DNA of 42,435 bases, taken from Magnetococcales bacterium (GTDB taxonomy: Bacteria > Pseudomonadota > Magnetococcia > Magnetococcales > UBA8363). A program made the translations under genes and the position numbers. Shown here piece by piece: positions 1-9,062 of this stretch; within the stretch, counting starts at the first letter, position 1; each line of letters opens with the position of its first letter. The notes under the pieces were generated by a model that did no database searches, was not told where the DNA came from, and saw only the letters and a list, made by a program, of their open reading frames with translations. Location of the stretch: the NCBI GenBank assembly GCA_002753515.1, contig PEAK01000035.1, forward strand, positions 1-42,435, written 5' to 3'.

Positions 1-104
1 ATGGAATCCATTGAGGCACGTTTGGAGCGAAAAAATGGCCTCGAGTGGTGGTCAATAAACATTTATCCCATGACTGGCTCATCGACTGGTTTGGGATAGT
101 TTAT

Positions 105-228
105 TTTTTCCTCGAGCCTTACATCAAGAATGTGGAAGCCCTTGCCAGACACTTCCGGCGTTCTCCCACCGATCTTGCCGAAGAAGAGGTTCGGCAGTAC
201 TTGGTGGATCTGATCAAAATTGGCTGCT
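105..228 (+). pseudogene. Tyrosine recombinase/integrase fragment (N-terminal SAM-like domain)
   Basis: A short stretch read on the plus strand resembles the N-terminal core-binding (SAM-like) domain of phage/IS-type tyrosine recombinases. It has the pattern 'YIKNVEALARHF', then 'RRSP..L.EEEVRQYLVDLI'. There is no in-frame continuation into a catalytic domain: after about position 228 the frame runs antisense through the neighbouring barrel gene and loses all resemblance. The preceding bases also do not give a sensible start. It is therefore a decayed remnant, lying convergent to the end of the TpsB-like gene with only a few bases between. It suggests past insertion or deletion at this edge. 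The family assignment rests on one short motif. Confidence 0.5.
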
Positions 229-230
229 GT

Positions 231-2297
231 TTAAAACAAAATATTACCCAATATCCAAACCCGGGCACTTTGATTGGTACCGTCACTATCGGTTCCCGTG
301 GATGTTGGATTGGGATTGTGACCCACTTTCTTCGACCACGTCAGGTGCAGACCACCATGGGCATCGGTGACAATCGCCGCCCCCACACCCACCCCCGACA
401 AGGTATAATTGTTGGGGGAGGACGCAGGCAATGCGCGATCCCACAAATGACGGTATTGAATGATCCTGCCGGTATCAAAAAAGGTAAACAATTGCGGCTC
501 GCCCCAATCGGTCTTACCAAAACTGTAACGCAACTCGGTACTGCCCAGGTAACCGATGTCGCCCAACCCTTCACCCACCGGATAGGCCCGTACCCCAGTG
601 GGACCACCCAGTTGAAACTTTTCCGCACTATCCAGATTGGTGGATCCTAGCATGCCGTTCGCCGACACCAGCCACGACAACGATTCGGTCCATTGCGCCT
701 TACGTTGCACACTCCACGATAATTTGCCAAATCCCCCCTCGGTCCGAGCCGTTGCCGCATCGGTCTCCTGGTAGGACACATTACCCCCCAAATCCAGATT
801 GCCCCCGCCCAGGCTGGCACTCCAACTCACCTGACCATCGAACGGATCCATCAGATCCCCCGCAACCCCCAAGGTAACCAGGTTAATTTTGCGATCATTC
901 AAATCCTGGCCGTTGAAACGGTTGTCGATGTGCTTGCCGTCATAGTTGAGCGACAGCCAAAGGTTTTCTTTGCTGCCGCGCCGCACGGGATAACTGCCAA
1001 ACACCGAAAACACATCGGTATCACTGTTCAAGTTAAGCGGCACAATATTCGGATTGATATCCAACGCCAGCTTGGAATACGATGTCCCCCACTTGCCGCC
1101 GGTCGCCCCCACCGGCATTTGAAAGGCCAGTTTGCCGCTCTCCATGCCACTGGACTTGGAAAGGTTGAGGGACCATTGATCGCCAATCCCCCCCGGGCTG
1201 TTCAGATTGAGCTGGGCATTCAGCCGGCCATAGCCGGTATAGCGGCTGCCATAATTGTCCCCCCAGAGGGTTCCCGTAACCAGAGAACTCTCCTCCACCT
1301 TGGCCACCACATGGGTCGTACCCGGCTCCGTACCCGGTTCAAGCGTTGTCTTGACGGATTGGATGCCCGGAATTTCATTGGCCAACAACACCGCCCGTTC
1401 CAAATCATCCAGCCGCAACGGCTGACCCGGTGTGGCACCACTGGCCAAAAACTCCTCCATCACCGATGGTTTGACGATCCGTCCCCCCCCTTCCACCGTC
1501 ACCCCCTTGCCACCCTTGCCACCATCCACCACCCCTTCCTGCACGACAATCTGCACCTGCCCGCCATCGATCTTTTGTGGCGGCAAATAGGCCTGTACCA
1601 AAGGATACCCCTTGGCGCGCAAATGATCGGCCACCGAATCCGAAGCCTTTTTGATTTCCTCCATACTCAAGGCTTTGTTGGTCATGGGCCGCAACAGATC
1701 GTCGATCTCCTGCAAACTGGCGACCGTAACGCCACTGACCTGGAACGCCTTGACTTCGATGCGCGGCACCACTTCTTCCCCCACCGGCTTCAAAGCCAGT
1801 TGCGATGCCGGCACCGAAAGACCCTGAATGGCCACCATCACCTTGCCCTTGGCAACTACCGCCCGCGACAGTTTGACCTCCGCATTCGGATGCCCGTGCT
1901 GGCGCAAATACTCGGCCACGGCATGGACCGCTTTTTCAAACTCCAAAAAGTTGATTTCCCGTTTTTTCCAGGGTGCCAGTACCTGTTCAATGGCATCGGC
2001 GGAGACCTCCGACACCCCTTCGACGCGAAATTCATCGATGGAAAGTTTCAGACGGGTCAACGATGTCGACACCGACGGCATGGCGGCACGGATCACCGTC
2101 TTGCGCGATTCAGCCGGATGCATGGCCCCTTTCGCCGCCTCGTCGGCATGACGCTTGATCTCTTCCTGCAATCCGCCATCCGTATAGCGATCCACCGTGG
2201 TGGCCATCGCCACGACCAGCGGGGTGGCAACGGCCACAAGGCCAATCCCCCGAGCCGCAACCTTCAGCCGTCGGCGCATGAGCATATCGTTCATCAT
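231..2297 (-). CDS. ShlB/FhaC/HecB-type (TpsB, Omp85 superfamily) outer-membrane transporter
   Basis: A 688-residue outer-membrane barrel protein of the two-partner-secretion transporter family, which normally moves a partner exoprotein across the outer membrane. The N-terminus has basic residues and a hydrophobic segment (about residues 9-32) that could be a signal or anchor. Two clear POTRA-like modules follow at about 80-165 and 180-255, each with the alternating strand/helix pattern and a 'YLRQHGHP' or 'HLRAKGYP' signature. A third POTRA-like stretch runs to about 335. The rest is a beta-barrel with alternating aromatic residues. A 'LGGPTGVRAYP' segment near residue 570 corresponds to the conserved VRGY-type motif of the family, and the protein ends in a terminal Phe. 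Its ATG overlaps the previous TGA (ATGA), so it is probably translationally coupled. No classical TPS-domain partner is visible; the giant exoprotein in this window is the likely client by inference. Confidence 0.88.
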   Translation of the reverse strand: MMNDMLMRRRLKVAARGIGLVAVATPLVVAMATTVDRYTDGGLQEEIKRHADEAAKGAMHPAESRKTVIRAAMPSVSTSLTRLKLSIDEFRVEGVSEVSADAIEQVLAPWKKREINFLEFEKAVHAVAEYLRQHGHPNAEVKLSRAVVAKGKVMVAIQGLSVPASQLALKPVGEEVVPRIEVKAFQVSGVTVASLQEIDDLLRPMTNKALSMEEIKKASDSVADHLRAKGYPLVQAYLPPQKIDGGQVQIVVQEGVVDGGKGGKGVTVEGGGRIVKPSVMEEFLASGATPGQPLRLDDLERAVLLANEIPGIQSVKTTLEPGTEPGTTHVVAKVEESSLVTGTLWGDNYGSRYTGYGRLNAQLNLNSPGGIGDQWSLNLSKSSGMESGKLAFQMPVGATGGKWGTSYSKLALDINPNIVPLNLNSDTDVFSVFGSYPVRRGSKENLWLSLNYDGKHIDNRFNGQDLNDRKINLVTLGVAGDLMDPFDGQVSWSASLGGGNLDLGGNVSYQETDAATARTEGGFGKLSWSVQRKAQWTESLSWLVSANGMLGSTNLDSAEKFQLGGPTGVRAYPVGEGLGDIGYLGSTELRYSFGKTDWGEPQLFTFFDTGRIIQYRHLWDRALPASSPNNYTLSGVGVGAAIVTDAHGGLHLTWSKKVGHNPNPTSTGTDSDGTNQSARVWILGNILF

Positions 2298-3055
2298 GGG
2301 GCGTTTCCAAGAGGTTCAAAATTGATGGAACACCGTTGTCCGGAAGGGAGTTCAAATTTGGGATTGGCCGCCAGCAAGCGGACGCGAAATGTCGAACTGG
2401 CCGCGTCAATGACCCGGTCGATGGTGGCCACCTTGGCGCGAAACGGCCCACCCACTACTTTCGGAATCACTTCATACACCTGGCCAATGGCGATGCGCCC
2501 AAAATAAGAGGCCGGCAGCACCGTTTCCACATGCAGCGGATCGAGTTGGGCAATGCGAAAAATTTTTTCTTGGCGCACAAGATCCCCCAAATTACGATAA
2601 CGATCCACTACGATACCACGAATCGGGCTGAACAAGCTACGCAATCGAATTTGCTCACGCCGCTCCCGCAACTCAAGCGTCGCCAACCGGCGCTCGGTGG
2701 CGATTTCATCCAATTCCTGACTCGATACCAACTGGCGCTTGTGTAAATCGACATTGCGTTCATAACGCCGGGCACCATAGGCCGCCTTGGCCTCCATGAC
2801 ATGCGCCGCCGCCTCCTGCACCGATGTATCCAACTGCGCCAGCAGTTGCCCCTGTTCCACCAAATCCCCCCGATCCGCCTTGACCACTTTCAACGTACCA
2901 TCCACCGGCATCCCCACATTCACCTCCAACGATGCTTCAATCAGGCAAATCGTGGCATTGTCCACTTTGGAAATCGGGGGAGGTACCTCCGCAGCCCCGG
3001 CCGACATCGTCCCCAAAACCCATACCGCACAAACCATCCACCCGATATGTTTCAT
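2294..3055 (-). CDS. HlyD/RND-type periplasmic adaptor (membrane fusion protein)
   Basis: A 253-residue secreted adaptor. Residues 1-22 form a signal peptide (hydrophobic core ending 'SAGAAE'). A barrel-sandwich (lipoyl-like) half follows ('GTLKVVKADRGDLVEQGQLLAQLD', seen at about 54-77), then a short helical hairpin (about 80-140), the second lipoyl half ('SPIRGIVVDRYRNLGDLV') and a beta-barrel with 'GQVYEVIPKV' and 'ATIDRVIDAASSTFRVRL'. This is the RND/MacA-like adaptor layout in short form; family members are often 350 residues or more, so the membrane-proximal domain is reduced. It overlaps the SecA-like gene (ATGA) and the TpsB-like gene (ATGA). An adaptor between an inner-membrane or Sec-like motor and the outer-membrane barrel fits its position. 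Which pump it serves cannot be told from sequence. Confidence 0.85.
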   Translation of the reverse strand: MKHIGWMVCAVWVLGTMSAGAAEVPPPISKVDNATICLIEASLEVNVGMPVDGTLKVVKADRGDLVEQGQLLAQLDTSVQEAAAHVMEAKAAYGARRYERNVDLHKRQLVSSQELDEIATERRLATLELRERREQIRLRSLFSPIRGIVVDRYRNLGDLVRQEKIFRIAQLDPLHVETVLPASYFGRIAIGQVYEVIPKVVGGPFRAKVATIDRVIDAASSTFRVRLLAANPKFELPSGQRCSINFEPLGNAP

Positions 3056-5046
3056 TCCATAGTCCCCGAAAAAGAGAGTGCCTGCCGCATCTGAAAATCA
3101 AAATCAAGCTGACGGCGACGAATACGGCGATGCGCCCGTTCGGTGCGCCATTGGGCAAAACGATACAATCCACGGGCAAACCATTGCAAAACCGGGCTGT
3201 CGGGCCAGGTAGCGATGGCATAAACCAACACATTTTTGCACGCCGGAACCACCCTGGCCAGCAACTCGTCCTCCAACGACAACAATCGTTCCGCGCTACC
3301 GGGATCCCCCTGGCGGGCACAACGACCCATCATCTGTCGATCCACGCGGGCATTGTCATGCCCCTCGGTCAGTATGACGTGCAACCCCCCCGCCGCCAAC
3401 ACCCCATCGTCGGGTTGGATGTCGGTGCCGCGCCCCGCCATGTTGGTGGCAATGGTCACTCGCGGTCCCTGACCCGCCTGCCGGATGGTTTCCGCCTCGG
3501 TTTTATCCTGCTTGGCATTTAACACCAGATGTTCGACACCCGCCCGCGTAAGCCGTTCCGACAAGGCCTCGGAGGCTTGCACGGTGCGCGTCCCCACCAA
3601 CACCGCCTGCCCCGCATCCCGCGCCCGCTTAATCGCAACAACAACAGCCTCCCAGCGCCCTTCGGCAGTCGCAAAAATACGGGTCGGCAGCAGGAGACGC
3701 CGGGATTTGCGATACGGTTGGATGCGTACCACCCCCACGCCATACACATCCACCAATTCCCCAGCCACCTCCCGACACGTGCCCGTCATGCCGCAAAGTC
3801 GCAGATAGCGACGAAAAAACAATTGATAGCTGATACGCGCCAACACATCCTTCTCGGGACTGACAGGCACCCCTTCCTTGATTTCGATCAGTTGTTGCAA
3901 CCCCCGCTCCCACGAACGATCCGGCATGACCCGACCGGTGTTTTCATCAACAATCATCACCTTGGCGACCCCATCGTGTTCACGGACGATGTAATGAACA
4001 TCGCGTTGAAAACCGTGCAAGGCCCACAAGGCCTGTCGAACCGCTTCCTGGGAGCGCGTGGCACCACGCCACAATCCGCCAAGCCCCGCTGTCCATTCCT
4101 GCAAACGCAAGCGCCCCCCTTGGGTCAGGTGGGGGACGCGCCCTTCCATGACATAATCCTGTCCCTCCTCCAGGCGGCCCGCCCATGCAATCGCCTCGGC
4201 GTGAAATTGTTCGGCACCCGCGTCCCGACGCTCGGCGGAAATGATCAGCGGCGTGCGTGCCTCGTCGATAAACACACTATCCGCCTCATCGACAATCGCC
4301 AATTGCAAACCACGCAACAATATCGACCCCCGGGTGCGTCCGGTCAGACGATCCACCGCCATGATCAATGGCTCAATATGCCTACCAAGGGTGATGCGAT
4401 CCCGTAAATAGTCAAACACCAGCGTCTTGTTGGTACAGTATACGATATCGGCACGATACTGCTCCGCCCGCTCCGAAGCCTGGCTCCCCTCAAGCACCAA
4501 CCCCGTTGTCAAACCAAAAGCGGCATACAGGGGCCCCAACATTTGGGCATCCCGTTGGGCCAGATAATCGTTGACCGTGACCACGTGTACCGCCATCCCG
4601 GCCAGTGCCGCCGTAATGGCCGGCAACGTCGCCATGAGGGTTTTGCCCTCCCCGGTATCCATCTCCACAATCCTGCCGTGCAGCAGGTGATAACCACCAC
4701 GCAACTGGTGCGGCAGATGTTGCATACCAAGGATTTCCCCAGCCCGCCGCCGCACCAGGGCAAACACCCGTGAAACCCAAACATCATCCAATCCATCACG
4801 TCGCAAACGGCGATACATGTCAACCAATATAACCTGTAATTCCCCCTCCGTCAGGGTGGCCAGAGCGGCATGCTCCCTCTCAACCCGCCGCAAAAAAGCC
4901 TCGACACGCGCCTGATTGGCGAACAAGCGCCGCTGCACCACCAAACGCATGCGTTCGGCAACCCGATCCAGCCACGGCAGTTCCCCCCAGCTCCGCCGCT
5001 GTGGATAGACATCGCCGATCAAGGTTTGGGCCGGACTCATCGTCAT
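3052..5046 (-). CDS. Accessory SecA-like preprotein translocase ATPase, C-terminally short
   Basis: A 664-residue SecA-family motor ATPase. Visible motifs in order: Walker A 'MDTGEGKT' (about residue 128), 'TVNDYLAQRDA' (about 160), the DEAD-type Walker B 'VDEADSVFIDEARTPLIIS' (about 252-270), a preprotein-crosslinking insert, 'GMTGT' (about 418), 'ATNMAGRGTDI' (about 535) and the 'MGRCARQGDPG' arginine-finger motif. Housekeeping SecA is usually 800-900 residues. This one stops soon after a segment resembling the start of the helical scaffold, so most of the scaffold, the IRA1 hairpin, the wing domain and the zinc-binding tail are missing. The ATG at 5046 is chosen because it overlaps the upstream TGA as ATGA; an earlier in-frame start at 5091 would lie deep in the previous gene. 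It is probably a dedicated motor for one client, most likely the giant LEPR-XLL exoprotein (inference). Confidence 0.92.
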   Translation of the reverse strand: MTMSPAQTLIGDVYPQRRSWGELPWLDRVAERMRLVVQRRLFANQARVEAFLRRVEREHAALATLTEGELQVILVDMYRRLRRDGLDDVWVSRVFALVRRRAGEILGMQHLPHQLRGGYHLLHGRIVEMDTGEGKTLMATLPAITAALAGMAVHVVTVNDYLAQRDAQMLGPLYAAFGLTTGLVLEGSQASERAEQYRADIVYCTNKTLVFDYLRDRITLGRHIEPLIMAVDRLTGRTRGSILLRGLQLAIVDEADSVFIDEARTPLIISAERRDAGAEQFHAEAIAWAGRLEEGQDYVMEGRVPHLTQGGRLRLQEWTAGLGGLWRGATRSQEAVRQALWALHGFQRDVHYIVREHDGVAKVMIVDENTGRVMPDRSWERGLQQLIEIKEGVPVSPEKDVLARISYQLFFRRYLRLCGMTGTCREVAGELVDVYGVGVVRIQPYRKSRRLLLPTRIFATAEGRWEAVVVAIKRARDAGQAVLVGTRTVQASEALSERLTRAGVEHLVLNAKQDKTEAETIRQAGQGPRVTIATNMAGRGTDIQPDDGVLAAGGLHVILTEGHDNARVDRQMMGRCARQGDPGSAERLLSLEDELLARVVPACKNVLVYAIATWPDSPVLQWFARGLYRFAQWRTERAHRRIRRRQLDFDFQMRQALSFSGTME

Positions 5047-7187
5047 ACCGCAAACTTTTTCAAAAATAACCGCCGGATACCACGATACCACTGCGCCGCC
5101 ACAGGTGCCTCCTCGTGGACAAAACGGACATGAATGCGATTACCCAACGCCTTGGGAACCTCCCCCCCGGCAAACGCCAGTTCAAATTGAAACAATGGCG
5201 CCAACGCTTTGGGCTCGGAGCTGTCTGGGTTCAGACCGATTTTACCCCCTCCCGCCAACGACAGGGCAAGGCTTGGCAACTCCTGGGTGGCCGCCGGAAC
5301 CTCCCGGACGATGCGGGCCGGCAACAGCTCCCATATCCGATCCACCGAACGCAATTCCACCAGACGAGTATGATGGCGTACCAGATCCACGTCCCCCTGG
5401 GCAACCACCACCAACAGGGTGAAACGCGCCGGATCCAACACATACCCCAGCACATCGCCCCGTTTAAGATACCGCCCGGGATAATCACCCGGAGACGCCA
5501 TGAAAAAAACACCCGCATGCGGGCTTTGCATGGTCATGGCTTGGCGACGGGCCTCGATATCCACCAATTGCCGCGCCACATGCCATAACTCCAGGGCGAC
5601 GATCTGGCCTTGCAGACGGTCCACCGTAGCCGCCAATTCCAGGCGGGAAGCCACCTCCCGGCGCTGCTGCGTCAATTGTTCATAGCGGGCATCCAACTCT
5701 GGATCCACACAGGAGAGTAGCGCCTCCCCCTCCTTGACCGTTGTCCCCGGGGGGCGGAGAACCTCCGCGCCAAAACACCCCAATGGTGCCCGAACCCGTG
5801 ATTCCTCCGGCATCCACAAGACACCTTCGGTCATGCTCCATTCAGGAACCGGAACGAAGACCGCCACCCAGACAACCGCCAGCACCCCGAGCACCACCAG
5901 TGACCCGGCCCGCCAGCGCCGCCCTTCCAACGCATTATCGGCCAACAGATAGCGCACAGTGCGCACCAGCGGCTGTCCCAACATCCCCCAGGCCGACCAA
6001 AGCGCCAGCAACACCCCGACAAAAAAATAGTTGCCCGCCACCAACAGGATGATGGCAACGGCAACGAACATGCGATAAAAAAACGAGGCCACCGCATACA
6101 CACCCAACCAGCCCGCTTCCCCCGGGGTCAGGTGGGGCGGAACGCTCTCCTTGATACCCAATACATACCGCTTGACCCAGTATCCCAAATATTGGTTGCC
6201 TTTCTGCCCCAAACCAGGGATCTCCAGGGCATCGGCCAGGATGTAATAGCCGTCAAAACGGATCAACGGATTGATGTTGAAGACCAACGTGGTCAATCCC
6301 GCCAACAGGATGACCTCATGCAGCATGGCCCGGCCCAGTCCCGGACTGATTTCGATCCACAACCAAACCGCCACCGATGCCACCGCCAGTTCCGCCATCA
6401 TCCCCGCCGCCCCGACCAGCATGCGTTTGCGTTTGTCGGCAAAGGCAATGGTGGACGAGGCATCGATGTAGGGTACCGGAACCAGGACCAAAAACATCAA
6501 TCCCGTTTCATGGCAGGCCCCGCCAAATCCCTTGATCGCCAGTCCATGACCCAGTTCATGAATCGCCTTGAGCAGCGGAAAGACAAACCATAACAACACC
6601 ATGTTTTCCATCGTAAAGGCACGGGCGGTTATGTCACTGGTCAACTCCTCCCAATGCATGCCCGCCTGCACAACCCCCGAAAGCACCAAGCCCAACCATA
6701 ACCAGGGAAACAACACCGCCAGCCAACGTGGCGTCCAGGCAATGATACCGGTCAATAGCCGATCGGGATCAAACAAAGGAATTTTCAAGGAGAGCGGATT
6801 GGCCAGATAGGACTTCAATTTTTGCAGGCGCACCTTGGTGCGGCGCTCGTCCATATCTTCCAGATCGGGGGGGCGATCGGTCAACAACACATTGGCATGG
6901 TGCAACTGTGTCAACAGGTGGACGATCTCGTCCTGGGTCGGCGCTTGATCGCCATCGCGGTCAATCAAAAACTTCCAGATTTCGTCCAAACTCAAATGGC
7001 CGTCAAACATGGCCACCACCGCATACGCCGCAGCATTCAAACGCAAAAAACGACCGCTGGCCCGATCCTGAAGGATGTGCCAGCGTTCTCCACGATAACT
7101 ATGACGCAACACCCGCGCCTGACTGCGCAGACGCGGTTTGAGCAGCGCCACACGATACCAGGAATTGGAAAAAATAGCGGAAGACAC
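5043..7187 (-). CDS. PqqD-like / M50 (site-2-protease family) / HlyD-like fusion membrane protein
   Basis: An inner-membrane protein of about 714 residues with three parts. First, a PqqD-like winged-helix module at about 30-105 ('HILQDRASGRFLRLN', then 'DGHLSLDEIW'). Second, a polytopic M50 metalloprotease-like core carrying the zinc motif 'HELGH' (about residue 209) and the second motif 'NPLIRFDGYYILAD' (about 301-314), with multiple hydrophobic helices between about 165 and 440. Third, a HlyD-like periplasmic half with a lipoyl-like segment ('GTTVKEGEALLSC'), a coiled coil (about 520-565) and 'SPHAGVFF'. A GTG at 7187, preceded by GGGGA about ten bases upstream, starts just after the previous stop and gives the family-like N-terminus 'FSNSWYRVALLKPRLRSQAR'. 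The ATG at 7235 would overlap the upstream gene by 44 bases. The intact zinc motifs suggest it may cleave, but a purely transport role is possible. Confidence 0.85.
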   Translation of the reverse strand: MSSAIFSNSWYRVALLKPRLRSQARVLRHSYRGERWHILQDRASGRFLRLNAAAYAVVAMFDGHLSLDEIWKFLIDRDGDQAPTQDEIVHLLTQLHHANVLLTDRPPDLEDMDERRTKVRLQKLKSYLANPLSLKIPLFDPDRLLTGIIAWTPRWLAVLFPWLWLGLVLSGVVQAGMHWEELTSDITARAFTMENMVLLWFVFPLLKAIHELGHGLAIKGFGGACHETGLMFLVLVPVPYIDASSTIAFADKRKRMLVGAAGMMAELAVASVAVWLWIEISPGLGRAMLHEVILLAGLTTLVFNINPLIRFDGYYILADALEIPGLGQKGNQYLGYWVKRYVLGIKESVPPHLTPGEAGWLGVYAVASFFYRMFVAVAIILLVAGNYFFVGVLLALWSAWGMLGQPLVRTVRYLLADNALEGRRWRAGSLVVLGVLAVVWVAVFVPVPEWSMTEGVLWMPEESRVRAPLGCFGAEVLRPPGTTVKEGEALLSCVDPELDARYEQLTQQRREVASRLELAATVDRLQGQIVALELWHVARQLVDIEARRQAMTMQSPHAGVFFMASPGDYPGRYLKRGDVLGYVLDPARFTLLVVVAQGDVDLVRHHTRLVELRSVDRIWELLPARIVREVPAATQELPSLALSLAGGGKIGLNPDSSEPKALAPLFQFELAFAGGEVPKALGNRIHVRFVHEEAPVAAQWYRGIRRLFLKKFAV

Positions 7188-7191
7188 GAGG

Positions 7192-9042
7192 CTATATCCC
7201 CAACCAGGACCACGCCTGCAAACGCAGCCAATCAAAGAAGCGATGTGTCCAGATCCAGATCAGCAGCTCGGAGCCGACCAGGATCTTGCCGACCCCTTCC
7301 ATCCCGGGCCGCAAGCGGGGATTCCCCTGCATCAGGGAGGCTTCGACGCGAAAATGATTACGCCCTTCGGTCACACTCGCCACAGGGGTCACCAACGATA
7401 TCACAAAAGGAAACGACACCCCCGGTAACGCCGCCAGCATCAACTCCCCATGTTGCCCCACCGACACCTGACCAATGTCGAACTCTTCCACCTGCAACAC
7501 CACACGGTAGGCATCCAAGGGGGCGATTTCAAATAAGGTCTGCCCCTTGTTCACCGAACCGCCCAAATGTTGCGACAGATCGCCGCTGACAATGACGCCC
7601 GCGAACGGGGCGACGATGCGGGCCCGCATCAGCATCGCTTCCGACAATTCCCGTTGTGCCGCCGCCTGTCGCGCCTGAGCCTGGGCAATCTGAATCTGCG
7701 CCAGGTTATGCTGCGCCTGGGCATCGTCGCTTTGTTTCTGGAACTGCGCCTGCTGACTCGCCCAACGCGACACCTCCAGGCGCAAATCCCGATCATCCAA
7801 CAGCACCAGCTCCTCCCCGGTCTGCACCACTTGGCCGGCACGCACCCTGGCCTGAGCCACATAGCCATCAAAAGGGGCCGCAATGATCCGCCGCACACCC
7901 CCCTCCAGGCTGGCTTGGGCCGACAGACGATATTCCCCCTGAATCCAACTGAAAAACGCCAGCATCACCACAACCAGCAACACCGCCAGCTTGCGGTACC
8001 CGCGCATGGGACCCGTCAAACGTTGCACTTCCTCCCCGCTCCCCTCGGTAAGGCGTGCAAACCAACCGCGTTCAGCCCGGCGTCGGTGCAAAAGTACCCG
8101 ACCCAGAATGGGTGTCAACCCTTCCGCCTGCCGTATCCTGACTTCCGCCACATCCGGCTCAGGCCATTCAAACAAAAACACGCCAACGCGACGGGTTTCG
8201 TGCTCACCTGCCGCAAAAGGGACCGATAAAATGGATTCGGCACCAAAATCGCGAATCAACCGTTGATGTTCCCTGATGTTGATCCAGTCGGGGCGCCCCC
8301 CCCCCGACTCCCCTGCCGAACCTTGCCGTTCCTCACGCAAACCAACGTGAATGGGCGTCGATTGTTCCAAGGCCTCGTTCATGGCCGCTTCGATGGCATG
8401 GATCAATTCAATGCGCCGTTCCACTTCCACCGAATGCGACAACGCGGCAAACACCACCTGGGCATCTTTGACGAAACCCACCGAAACCCGGTCGCACTCC
8501 AGGCGATTGGCCGCCTCGGTGACCACGGCATGGATCGCCGCATCCACCTTCGGGGCATCGAGGACGATCATGGTCAAGTCCAACGCCAGGAGCAGGCGTT
8601 CCCGCACCTCCGTGGCCCCTTCGTCCTCTCCCTCCAGCCACCCCCGCTCCAACCACCCCTGTCCCCAACGCAGCCACGCCATCACCTGACGTGGAACCGC
8701 TCCGCCAAAGGCCAATCCAACCACACCCTTGAGCGTGTCGTCATACACCAGCAAGTGGGCCATCAACCCCCGCCCACGCATTGCCGTCAATGACATCCGC
8801 TTGTCCAACGCCTGCTCGGACAATTGCGCCAGATCCGGACTGATCGGATACCTTGGCCACACCGCCACCGGATGGTACTTACCCGATGCCGCATCCAGCA
8901 ACACCAATGCCGCTTCCCGAACCTCACCACCCAACCCCGCCACCAGACAAGTCAGCCAAGTCGTGAAAAAGTCGGGATCCCCCTCCCGGCCAAGAATCAA
9001 CCACGGATCGGAAACCTGGGTGGATACTTCAGTTGCAGCCAT
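7192..9042 (-). CDS. GAF-domain HlyD-family adaptor, membrane anchored
   Basis: A 616-residue protein combining a cytoplasmic sensory-type region with a periplasmic adaptor. Residues of about 145-295 look like a GAF domain ('VDAAIHAVVTEAANRLECDRVSVGFV', seen as separate strands and helices, then 'SILSVPF' and 'RVGVFLFE'). A single transmembrane helix follows at about 352-367 ('LAVLLVVVMLAFFSWI'). Next comes a HlyD module: first lipoyl half 'APFDGYVAQARVRAGQVVQ', a Gln/Ala-rich coiled coil at about 430-475, second half 'APFAGVIVSGDLSQ', and a beta-barrel containing 'LRPGMEGVGKILVG'. The C-terminus is aromatic and amphipathic ('WIWTHRFFDWLRLQAWSW'). It directly precedes the M50 fusion gene. GAF domains bind small ligands, so it may gate export, but the ligand is not apparent. 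No strong ribosome binding site precedes the ATG. Confidence 0.85.
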   Translation of the reverse strand: MAATEVSTQVSDPWLILGREGDPDFFTTWLTCLVAGLGGEVREAALVLLDAASGKYHPVAVWPRYPISPDLAQLSEQALDKRMSLTAMRGRGLMAHLLVYDDTLKGVVGLAFGGAVPRQVMAWLRWGQGWLERGWLEGEDEGATEVRERLLLALDLTMIVLDAPKVDAAIHAVVTEAANRLECDRVSVGFVKDAQVVFAALSHSVEVERRIELIHAIEAAMNEALEQSTPIHVGLREERQGSAGESGGGRPDWINIREHQRLIRDFGAESILSVPFAAGEHETRRVGVFLFEWPEPDVAEVRIRQAEGLTPILGRVLLHRRRAERGWFARLTEGSGEEVQRLTGPMRGYRKLAVLLVVVMLAFFSWIQGEYRLSAQASLEGGVRRIIAAPFDGYVAQARVRAGQVVQTGEELVLLDDRDLRLEVSRWASQQAQFQKQSDDAQAQHNLAQIQIAQAQARQAAAQRELSEAMLMRARIVAPFAGVIVSGDLSQHLGGSVNKGQTLFEIAPLDAYRVVLQVEEFDIGQVSVGQHGELMLAALPGVSFPFVISLVTPVASVTEGRNHFRVEASLMQGNPRLRPGMEGVGKILVGSELLIWIWTHRFFDWLRLQAWSWLGI

Positions 9043-9062
9043 GGGGGAACGACCGGAATATC

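Noticed and set aside
930-2507. Plus-strand open frame (525 residues)
   Set aside because: Antisense to the TpsB-like and HlyD genes, whose domains are clear. Composition is typical of a shadow frame.
3052-5046. Housekeeping SecA
   Set aside because: Too short, missing the C-terminal scaffold and zinc tail, and embedded in a specialised export operon by ATGA overlaps.
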